Positions 8,023-15,126 of a stretch of 64,000 bases of DNA are shown here, piece by piece. The notes below the pieces were generated by a model that saw only the letters and a program-made list of their open reading frames with translations, had not been told where the DNA came from and did no database searches. Source of the stretch: an uncultured Eubacteriales bacterium (GTDB taxonomy: Bacteria > Bacillota > Clostridia > Christensenellales > UMGS416); NCBI GenBank assembly GCA_900542005.1, contig UQLW01000001.1, positions 81,388 through 145,387 of the forward strand, read 5' to 3'. Each line of letters starts with the position of its first letter. The stretch's first letter is position 1. The translations under genes and the position numbers were made by a program.

Positions 8023-9492
8023 ATGCTGCATGATGCATCCCCCGAATCGCAGGGGATCCCCAGCGCTCAGATCGCCGCTTACCTGGAGATGCTTGACAAG
8101 CATCATCTCGCCATGCACGACGTGCTTATTTCCCGGGGGGACAGGATCCTGCTGGAGGCCTACTATGCCCCCTTCCGCCCGGGCGAGGCACACCGCCTCT
8201 ATTCCGTAACCAAAAGCTTTGTTGCCCTGGCTGTCGGCTTTGCCCTGGAGGATGGGCTTCTTTCCCTCGACGATCCCATGTCCAAATATTTTGGCCGCGA
8301 GCTGGAAGGCCAGCCTGACCGTCATCTGCGCGGTCAGACGGTCCGCCACATGATGATGATGAGCACGGCCAAGCCCGGGGAGAACTGGTTTGCCGCCCGC
8401 ACCTCCGACCGGGTGCGCCTTTATTTCCAGAACAAGCGCCCGGAAACGCGGGAGCCCGGCAAGGCCTTTGAATACGATTCCAGCGGCACCTTTGTCATTG
8501 GCGCGCTGGTGGAGCGGCTCACCGGCAAGAAGCTTTTGGATTATCTTCGGGAAAAGCTTTTCGACCGGATCGGCGTTTCCACGAGGGTCAGGGCGCTGTC
8601 CTGCCCCGGCGGCCATACCTGGAGCGACTCCGCCTTCCTCATGCCGCCGGACGACCTTTGGCGTGTCGCGCGCTTTGTCCTCAACGGCGGCCGCTGGGAT
8701 GGGAAGCAGCTGCTTTCTCCCGAATATATCCGCGAGGCGACCTCTAAGCTTATTTCCACCGGCGATGGTTACGGCATCGAACGGCAGGGCTACGGCTTCT
8801 ACATCTGGAAGGCCTATGGGGAGGGCTTTTTCTTCAACGGCATGGGTTGTCAGTTGGCGCTTTGCGTGCCAGAAAAGGACCTTATTTTGATCTGCAATGC
8901 CGATAACCAGGGCAATGAGGCGGCTAAGGATATCATCCTCGACGGATTTTATCAGATGATTGTCGCCCATGCCGGCGATCCGCTGCCCGAGGATCCGCCG
9001 GCCGCGCAGGCGCTGGCCCGGATAACCGGCGACCTGCAGCTTTTCTCCGCCTATGGAAGCCCCTGCCAACCGATGGCGGAAAAGATCAACGGCGCCGTCT
9101 ATGGCCTCGGCCCCAACCCCATGGGCATCTCCCGCCTCTCGCTGGCCTTCTCCGGCAGCGAGGGCGTCCTTACCTATACCAACGCCCAGGGCGAAAAGCG
9201 GCTCCCCTTCGGCCTATGCGGGAACCGTTTCTGCGATTTCCCCCAGCAGGGCTATGCCGATCAGGTGGGCTCCGTCCCCGGCGGCCGGCTGTACCGCTGC
9301 GCCGCCTCCGCCGCCTGGAAGGACACCCGCACCCTATGGCTCAAGGTGCAGGTCATTGACGACTATCTGGGCAACATGGACGCGCTTTTCACCTTCTCCG
9401 AGGATGGGCGGGAGCTTTCCCTTACCATGCGCAAAACCGCCGAGGATTTCCTGGATGAATATGAGGGCGACGCTGCCGGCCGCCGTCAATAG
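8023..9492 (+). CDS. serine hydrolase, class C beta-lactamase-like fold
   Basis: A 489-residue penicillin-binding-protein/beta-lactamase superfamily protein. The nucleophile motif SVTK (Ser61-Lys64) and the second motif YDS (Tyr151) are in the right order and spacing; the third motif, normally HTG/KTG, appears to be NGMG near residue 273. There is no signal peptide, so it is probably cytoplasmic, and a C-terminal beta-rich extension of about 150 residues follows the catalytic domain. Such proteins are mostly esterases or D-amino peptidases rather than antibiotic-resistance enzymes. It forms its own transcription unit with a promoter and a terminator. Confidence 0.85.
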   Translation: MLHDASPESQGIPSAQIAAYLEMLDKHHLAMHDVLISRGDRILLEAYYAPFRPGEAHRLYSVTKSFVALAVGFALEDGLLSLDDPMSKYFGRELEGQPDRHLRGQTVRHMMMMSTAKPGENWFAARTSDRVRLYFQNKRPETREPGKAFEYDSSGTFVIGALVERLTGKKLLDYLREKLFDRIGVSTRVRALSCPGGHTWSDSAFLMPPDDLWRVARFVLNGGRWDGKQLLSPEYIREATSKLISTGDGYGIERQGYGFYIWKAYGEGFFFNGMGCQLALCVPEKDLILICNADNQGNEAAKDIILDGFYQMIVAHAGDPLPEDPPAAQALARITGDLQLFSAYGSPCQPMAEKINGAVYGLGPNPMGISRLSLAFSGSEGVLTYTNAQGEKRLPFGLCGNRFCDFPQQGYADQVGSVPGGRLYRCAASAAWKDTRTLWLKVQVIDDYLGNMDALFTFSEDGRELSLTMRKTAEDFLDEYEGDAAGRRQ

Positions 9493-9524
9493 GGATCTTG
9501 GATCATGCAATGAAGATACAGAAA

Positions 9525-9549
9525 GGGCGCGCTGCCTGGCAGCGCGCCC
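9525..9549. terminator. bidirectional terminator
   Basis: A ten-base stem, GGGCGCGCTG with CAGCGCGCCC, flanked by AAA on the left and TTT on the right, lies between the convergent serine hydrolase and GDPD genes. Confidence 0.7.
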
Positions 9550-9579
9550 TTTGCTTTGCCTTTGTCCATTCCCGGGGCC

Positions 9580-10422
9580 TCAGCCCTTGGCCGTTGCCGC
9601 CCTCTTTTCCAGATATGCCCGGCACATCTGTACCCAGTCGGTCTGGATAATATCATATCCCGCATCGGCCAGCCAGCCCCAGCCCTCATCCGGGTTTCCC
9701 ATAAGGGAGCGGTCGTCGCTGTGCCCCGCGGCCAGCACGGCCCGGAAATCATATACGATGGCGTTGACCCAAAGCAGCAGGCCCCGGTCATGCATCCATG
9801 CCCGGTAGTCCGCCTGCGCCGTTGGGCTTTGCCCGGTGGTAAAGAGCACTTCCGCTCCGATGTAGCGCAGCCTCCGCTTCAGCAGCAGCTCGCAGCAGGT
9901 ATCCCTTTCGGAAACAATGGGCATATAGGGCAAATCCGGTGCATACGCCTCCACCTGGTCAAACCAAAAGGGCTCGGCAGCCGTTTTGACGATCACCTGA
10001 TCCTGCATGCCCAGGCGGCGCACCACCGCTGTGATCTCCGGCATACAGGTCCAGAACTTATCGATATTCACGAAGCAACGCCCCTTCAGGAGGGCAAGCG
10101 TCTCCTCCAGGCGGCCGACGCGGTGCTCGGTGGCCGTGCCATCCTGGTTCAGGAAGCGCAGCGCCTCCACCTCCTGGGCCGTCATATCCTGGATCAGCCG
10201 TTCGCTGCCAAGGTGGGGGCGCTCCATGCCCGGATGAAAGACGAACAGCGCGCCGTCCGCGCTTCGGGCCACATCCAGCTCCACGATATCTGCGCCCTGG
10301 CGCAGGGCGATCTCATAGGCAGCCAGGGTATTGCAGGGGATATTGCCCCCGGCTGTGCCCCGGTGGGCCGCCAGCAGCGGGCGGCCGCCTCTCTCATTGA
10401 TCCTATCCCACAGGGCCTTCAT
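9580..10422 (-). CDS. glycerophosphodiester phosphodiesterase family protein
   Basis: A 280-residue GDPD-type TIM barrel. The family signature is clear: AHRG near residue 19, then ELDV (the metal-binding Glu and Asp) and FHPGMER with the second catalytic His. A late segment carries GYDIIQTDW, the usual C-terminal strand. These enzymes hydrolyse glycerophosphodiesters to glycerol-3-phosphate and an alcohol; related proteins act on other lipid-derived phosphodiesters. No signal peptide is present. AAGGAGG lies 8 bases before the ATG. It follows the GH28-like gene with a 44-base gap and may be cotranscribed with it. Confidence 0.88.
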   Translation of the reverse strand: MKALWDRINERGGRPLLAAHRGTAGGNIPCNTLAAYEIALRQGADIVELDVARSADGALFVFHPGMERPHLGSERLIQDMTAQEVEALRFLNQDGTATEHRVGRLEETLALLKGRCFVNIDKFWTCMPEITAVVRRLGMQDQVIVKTAAEPFWFDQVEAYAPDLPYMPIVSERDTCCELLLKRRLRYIGAEVLFTTGQSPTAQADYRAWMHDRGLLLWVNAIVYDFRAVLAAGHSDDRSLMGNPDEGWGWLADAGYDIIQTDWVQMCRAYLEKRAATAKG

Positions 10423-10466
10423 GCTCTTTCCCTCCTTTTATCATCCCGTCCCCGGCTTATCCATCC

Positions 10467-12020
10467 CTAGCGGATCACAATATCCCGGGCGAAATCCATG
10501 ACCTTTACCCTCGCCGCCTCAAGGGTAGTCACCGCTTTGCCGTTCAGCCGCAGGTTTTCGATGAGGATATCCCGGGTATCGTGTTCGTCGTCAAAGCCCT
10601 GAAAGGTAGACGGCGGCATTTCCGGCGCGGTCACATCGATATTGCGGAACACAATATGCCGGTTCCGGCCCCGCCGGTTCAGCCCTCCGGAATACTCCGG
10701 ATGCTGGTAAACGATGGCGCACATCAGCTCGGGCATGTAGCTGTCATCCGCCCGCTCCGGGTAGGCCTCGCCGTCCCGGACCTGCAGGTAGGGCCTGCGG
10801 CTGGCGCCGTCGTATTCCACCCGAATGTCCTCAAATAGCACGTCGTGCACATGGGCATAATCCACGTTCTGCACATCCATCACGATGTGGCAGGCCCGGA
10901 TGATATCACAATTGCGGAAAACAATATGGTCGATCTCCTCCACCCGGGTTTCCGCGCCGATCTCCAGGCAGCGGCCCCAGTCGCACCAGATCACGCAGTT
11001 TTCCGCCAGGTAATCGCGGCAATCCTGGCTGTATACGGGCTTTTCATCCTTCCCCTCCGGCGTTACGACGCCGAAGTTCCCTTTTATGCACAGGGCGTCG
11101 TCATAGGTGCGGATAAAGCAGTTCTCAATATGGATACGCTGGCAGTTGTGCAGGTCAATGCCGTCGGAATTATAACGCCAGCAGCCGATAATCTTCACCC
11201 GGTCGATGTGCACGTCTACGCAGCCCAGCAGGGCAATGTTGTATACCAGCGAATCCCGGATGGTGATTCCCTCGATGGTCAGTCCCCGGCAGTCCCGGAT
11301 ATCGATGGTGTTGGCCCGCCGGGCGTTGCCCACGTCAAAGCTGCCCACCTTGCCCATGCAGATATCGTCGCCATCCTCTACCACGCCGGACAAAGCCCCG
11401 CCCTCTGCCGGCGGGGGCTCCACCTGGAAAAGGATCTCCTCCTTATTGTGGGAATTATCCAGGATTCCGCGGCCCATAATGCGCACATGCTCCACGTCCT
11501 TGGCCTCGACCGTGGCGTAAAGCACCGCCCCCTCATCCAGATACAGCGTCTGGTTGCTGGTCAGGGTGATGACCCCGCGCTCATGGATGCCGGGGCCAAA
11601 ATAGAGGACATTGGGATCCTCCGGGGAAACGGCATCTTGCTCCGGAGGATCCGCCAGGATATGCAGCGCGTGATGGTGGCCGTCAAGCTCCAACGTATAT
11701 CCGCCCGGCTCGGTCAGCGCAAAGCTCAGCCTGCGCCCCTGCCGCGTAAGTTTTACCCCCTTGGACAAGGGCCGGATCACCGCCCTCTCAAAATCGCGGT
11801 CCGCCTCTACCGTAATCATGGCCTGCCCCGCCATGGAGAAGGAGACAAAGCCCGCCAGCTCCGACTGTGCAATTTCCCGCTGGTGGCCCGGCCAGCGCCG
11901 GTTGATGGGCGCGGCAGATACCCGCATCTGCCGCAGCGGCGCAGGCTTTCCGTCAATCAACACGCTATAACCTGCAGCCAGGGATTCGCCCTGTGGAATC
12001 GGATAAATATGGGATGCCAT
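10467..12020 (-). CDS. GH28-like glycoside hydrolase (polygalacturonase fold)
   Basis: A 517-residue right-handed beta-helix protein with repeated short strands (HIDRVKII, IHIENCFI, HIVFRNCD, DVLFEDIR). The catalytic segments NSDGIDLHNC and YDDALCIKG match the NTD and DD motifs of family 28. The usual GHG histidine motif is replaced by GRCLEIGAE, and no RIK motif is obvious, so activity on standard polygalacturonan is uncertain; it may cleave another uronate linkage. No signal peptide is seen, implying action on imported oligosaccharides. The start at 12020 is preceded by AAAGG; the longer frame to 12119 runs into the next gene. Confidence 0.8.
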   Translation of the reverse strand: MASHIYPIPQGESLAAGYSVLIDGKPAPLRQMRVSAAPINRRWPGHQREIAQSELAGFVSFSMAGQAMITVEADRDFERAVIRPLSKGVKLTRQGRRLSFALTEPGGYTLELDGHHHALHILADPPEQDAVSPEDPNVLYFGPGIHERGVITLTSNQTLYLDEGAVLYATVEAKDVEHVRIMGRGILDNSHNKEEILFQVEPPPAEGGALSGVVEDGDDICMGKVGSFDVGNARRANTIDIRDCRGLTIEGITIRDSLVYNIALLGCVDVHIDRVKIIGCWRYNSDGIDLHNCQRIHIENCFIRTYDDALCIKGNFGVVTPEGKDEKPVYSQDCRDYLAENCVIWCDWGRCLEIGAETRVEEIDHIVFRNCDIIRACHIVMDVQNVDYAHVHDVLFEDIRVEYDGASRRPYLQVRDGEAYPERADDSYMPELMCAIVYQHPEYSGGLNRRGRNRHIVFRNIDVTAPEMPPSTFQGFDDEHDTRDILIENLRLNGKAVTTLEAARVKVMDFARDIVIR

Positions 12021-12037
12021 TGAAACACGCCTTTCTT

Positions 12038-12874
12038 TTATTGCTTTACTGGTTGACACTTGGGGCAGTAATAGATATTCCCGCCAAGATACGCCTGCCG
12101 GACGAGCCCACCGCCGCAATGGGGGCAGGGAAGCTGATACGTTTTACTGGACAGCATGGTTGGGTACCGCCGCGGGCGCCCGAAAAGATCCCTTTCCGTG
12201 CTGCGTCCGCCCTCGTCCGTCATGGCCCGCAGCGTGTCCTTCACACTGTGGTACAGCCCCTTGAGCTCCCCATCGGTCAGCAGGCCCAGCTTTGTTTTGG
12301 GGTTCACGCCCGCCATAAAGAGGATGTCCTGCAAAACGCCGTTGCCCAGCCCGGGAATGCGCTGCTCTGTGGCGAGAAAGGCCTTTACGCTGATTGACGG
12401 CTTGCTCACGCCGCGGCGCAGGCTGTCGAAATACGCTTCATCGAAGGCCTCGGACAGCGGGGACGGCTTTGCTCTGGCCCCCTGAAGGTATTCGTTATCC
12501 CTCATGCCGCCTTCGGGGAAAACCCATATCCCCCCATACATCTGAATGGTGCACAGAAGGCTGCACCCATCATCCAGCTCTATATGCAGCTGGTGCTTGG
12601 CCGGATGCTTTTCTCCGGGGCCATAGAGGCGGAGGTTCGCGCCATCGCTCACCGCCAGGCGCGTCTGCCCGATATGAAGCTGAGCGAATCCCCCGAAGGA
12701 TGAGGCCCCGTCGATCCTCCTCCCCTCAAGCTGCGGCGCATATTGGGCCGGGTCGCCATAATAAAAGGCAAACCTATGGGGCGACGCTGCCGCAGCCACC
12801 CGCACAATGCGCCGCCCAACCAGGCTCGTCCGCATCTCCTGGGCCAAATTCGCCGCTTCCGGTATTTCAATCAT
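12038..12874 (-). CDS. MutM/Nei-family DNA glycosylase homologue lacking the N-terminal catalytic proline
   Basis: A 278-residue protein of the formamidopyrimidine-DNA glycosylase/endonuclease VIII family: an N-terminal beta domain, an H2TH region around PGLGNGVLQDILF, and a C-terminal zinc finger with CPHC and CPKC. True MutM starts MPELPE and uses Pro2 as nucleophile; here the N-terminus is MIEIPEAA, so Ile occupies position 2, although Glu3 is kept. The start is fixed by a GGAGGG site and by a 4-bp ATGA overlap with the upstream Cys-rich gene. It may bind damaged DNA or RNA without the normal lyase chemistry, or use another nucleophile. Confidence 0.85.
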   Translation of the reverse strand: MIEIPEAANLAQEMRTSLVGRRIVRVAAAASPHRFAFYYGDPAQYAPQLEGRRIDGASSFGGFAQLHIGQTRLAVSDGANLRLYGPGEKHPAKHQLHIELDDGCSLLCTIQMYGGIWVFPEGGMRDNEYLQGARAKPSPLSEAFDEAYFDSLRRGVSKPSISVKAFLATEQRIPGLGNGVLQDILFMAGVNPKTKLGLLTDGELKGLYHSVKDTLRAMTDEGGRSTERDLFGRPRRYPTMLSSKTYQLPCPHCGGGLVRQAYLGGNIYYCPKCQPVKQ

Positions 12875-13488
12875 GGCGTACCCTCCTGCGGCGTCAGCTC
12901 AAAGACGCACCCCTTTTTTCCCGCTGTGCTCAAGGCTGTGCTAATCGCCCGCACCCTCAGCTTCCTGCCCAGCGCGGTTTGGACATGGTGCTTGATATGG
13001 CCGGCGCAGCAGTAGCAATAGCTGACCGGCATAGCCTGCTCCGTCACCGGCAGGCATGGGCAGCCGTGCTCCTCCCCCTCACCGGCAAAGGCTACGATGA
13101 CCCGTCCATCTTCCGTCAGCCGCGCCGAATGGCCCACAATGTAAGGCGTCCGGCTCAGCGCCTCCACCCGTGCTTCAAGGGAATCGTGGTCCTGGTAAAT
13201 AGCCCGCGCCAGCGTGTGCCGCTTGCCGCCTGTGCAGCAGGCGCACATCTCCCGCAGCGGCTGCCAGCGCTGCTGCGGCAGGCGCGCTTCCATCCGCTCC
13301 ATTGCGCCCTGCATCCACCGGCGCACCGCCATTGCGTCCCTGGGGTCAACAGCTTCACCGCCGGCCAGAATCGCCTCCGCCTCCGGCGCGTCAACATTCA
13401 TCCGCTGAAGCGCCGCCGCCAGCTCCCTGACCTTCCCCTCAAATTGCTGAAACTGCTCCCGCTCGTTCGCCGTCAATGATCGGATCAT
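12871..13488 (-). CDS. Cys-rich protein of unknown function, coupled to the MutM homologue
   Basis: A 205-residue protein with no recognised fold. The first third is helical and charged (EREQFQQFEGKVRELAAALQRM). The rest holds clustered Cys residues: CACCTGGKRH near residue 90, HGCPCLP near 150, and SYCYCCAGHIKHH near 165, a pattern suggesting metal (Zn or Fe-S) binding. It begins after GGAGGAGGG and overlaps the MutM homologue by ATGA, so the two are translated together and probably work together. No signal peptide or membrane segment is present. Confidence 0.7.
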   Translation of the reverse strand: MIRSLTANEREQFQQFEGKVRELAAALQRMNVDAPEAEAILAGGEAVDPRDAMAVRRWMQGAMERMEARLPQQRWQPLREMCACCTGGKRHTLARAIYQDHDSLEARVEALSRTPYIVGHSARLTEDGRVIVAFAGEGEEHGCPCLPVTEQAMPVSYCYCCAGHIKHHVQTALGRKLRVRAISTALSTAGKKGCVFELTPQEGTP

Positions 13489-13571
13489 CCTATACCCTCC
13501 TCCCCGGCATCCCCATGCCGGCTGCTGATAGGATCAATTTCGACGCAAACCGCGCTTTCCCTTCCAGGAAA

Positions 13572-13597
13572 AAGCCGCCGTATGCATTCCGGCGGCT
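13572..13597 (-). terminator. terminator of the ABC-2 operon
   Basis: A nine-base stem, AAGCCGCCG with CGGCGGCTT, is followed on the minus strand by a five-T run, 20 bases after the stop of the last ABC-2 gene. Confidence 0.75.
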
Positions 13598-13617
13598 TGT
13601 ACAAATTTTTCATCCCA

Positions 13618-14268
13618 TTACCGGGGGCGAAGCCAAAGCTGGCCAATCCCCCACCCAAAGGTGCCGATCGCCAGGCAGCGAGGGACCAACACATCCAGCA
13701 CATAGCCTTCCGGCGCCATCCCCGTCAGCGAATAAATAAAATTTAGCTGTGGCAGGTCCCGGTAAAGCATCAGCTGCAGGCAGACGAAAGCCGCCACCAG
13801 CACAAGGCCCATACTCACCTTCCGCGTGGCGCACAGGGCCAGAAAGCCTATGCCCATGACTGCATAGCCCTGCAGCAGCGTCAGTGTGAAGAGATTGACC
13901 CAAGGGATCCGCATGATGGCCGCTATGGCGGCGCATACCAGCGCAGCCGCAGCCCCATAGAGCCCGAAGAAGCGCGCCTGCCGGATAAGGCCCCAGTATA
14001 GCGGGGTACGGGCGTAGGTAAAGCCCAGTTCACCGCCCTCGGTATCTAAAAGGGCCTGCATCAGCATCAGCGTACCATAGGCGCCCAACGACGGAATCAG
14101 CGCCTCCAGCGCCGGCAGCGTTACGGTGTTGGGCAGGTCCTGCCGGTCCAGATTGACCTGCACAAAATAGGCCGTCACCACAAAAAGGATTCCGATGATC
14201 CCGGCGGCTGCCAGGTGCCCGCTGATTTCCCGAAGGTCATGACGGAATTCCCGCAGCACACGCTTCAT
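13618..14268 (-). CDS. ABC-2 operon membrane protein
   Basis: A 216-residue hydrophobic protein with about six predicted membrane helices (first at residues 21-37, last at about 195-212). A short cytoplasmic N-terminus (MKRVLREFRHDLREI) and an acidic loop (DTEGGELGFTYARTP) resemble ABC-2 permease subunits that face an ATPase. It overlaps the upstream ATPase gene by 4 bp and ends at a terminator. I infer that it is the second, small membrane subunit of the transporter; no conserved motif gives a substrate. Confidence 0.7.
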   Translation of the reverse strand: MKRVLREFRHDLREISGHLAAAGIIGILFVVTAYFVQVNLDRQDLPNTVTLPALEALIPSLGAYGTLMLMQALLDTEGGELGFTYARTPLYWGLIRQARFFGLYGAAAALVCAAIAAIMRIPWVNLFTLTLLQGYAVMGIGFLALCATRKVSMGLVLVAAFVCLQLMLYRDLPQLNFIYSLTGMAPEGYVLDVLVPRCLAIGTFGWGIGQLWLRPR

Positions 14269-15125
14269 AGCGCCCGATCCCTCCCCAATAGATAGGTATA
14301 GCTATCCTCCAGCGTGGGAATGGCCGCGCCGTCGGCCTGCTCGTCCAAATAGCGCACCCGGTATCCCTGTGCCGTGGGCGCAAAGGATATAACCGTATGA
14401 TCCTTTTCCAGCCGCCGGAAGGCCGCCTCCTCCATGACCTGCTCCTTCACATGGCCGCCGGCCTCCGCCTGGATGGCCAGCGTGGAGCCGCTTGTCACGA
14501 TCCGTCCGTGGTTCATGATGGTCACCTGGTCGCAGAGGCTTTCCACATCATCCACAATATGGCTGGAAATGAGGATGATCCGCTGGCCGTCGGCATAATC
14601 CCGGATCAGCTTACGAAGATGGATGCGCTCCGCCGGGTCCAGGCCCACCGAGGGCTCATCCAGGATCAATAGCGGCGGTTCGCCCAGCACGGCCTGTGCG
14701 ATCCCCAGCCGCCGCAGCATACCGCCTGACAGCTGCCCTACCCGCCGGTTGGCGTATTCCGTCAGGTTCGCCCGCTCCAGCGCCAGCTCCACCTGCCCCT
14801 TCTCCTGTTTGGCCGGCACATCCTTCAAGAGCGCCACATCCCGCAGCGCTTCGGCTACCTTGAGGTATCTATACATGCTGAACTGCTGGGGCAGGTAGCC
14901 GACCTTCCCCTTAATGCCGCGGGGATGGCTCCAGTTCAGCTCGCCCCATACGATTTCGCCCCTGTTGGCGTCCAGGATGGTGGCCAGAATACGCATCAGC
15001 GTCGTTTTGCCCGCTCCATTGGGTCCAAGAAGCCCCACAATCCCCGGGGCAAAGGCGGCGTCCACCTCGTTCAGCGCGTCCACCCGGCCAAACTGCTTGC
15101 ATAAGCCCTTGATGACAATATCCAT
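14265..15125 (-). CDS. ABC transporter ATP-binding protein
   Basis: A 286-residue ATPase of the ABC-2 (drug, lantibiotic or Na+ export) type. It shows Walker A GPNGAGKT near residue 35, Q-loop LPQQ, signature LSGGM, Walker B LLILDEPSVGLD with the catalytic Glu, and switch His in SSHIVDD. A C-terminal extension of about 80 residues is typical of this class. The ATG at 15125 has AAGGAGG 6 bases upstream, so the longer frame (to 15146) is rejected. Genes on both sides encode membrane subunits with gaps of 1 base and -4 bases. Confidence 0.92.
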   Translation of the reverse strand: MDIVIKGLCKQFGRVDALNEVDAAFAPGIVGLLGPNGAGKTTLMRILATILDANRGEIVWGELNWSHPRGIKGKVGYLPQQFSMYRYLKVAEALRDVALLKDVPAKQEKGQVELALERANLTEYANRRVGQLSGGMLRRLGIAQAVLGEPPLLILDEPSVGLDPAERIHLRKLIRDYADGQRIILISSHIVDDVESLCDQVTIMNHGRIVTSGSTLAIQAEAGGHVKEQVMEEAAFRRLEKDHTVISFAPTAQGYRVRYLDEQADGAAIPTLEDSYTYLLGRDRAL

Positions 15126-15126
15126 G

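Noticed and set aside
8023..9492. An antibiotic-resistance beta-lactamase
   Set aside because: No signal peptide, a degenerate third motif and a long C-terminal extension suit an esterase or peptidase-like protein.
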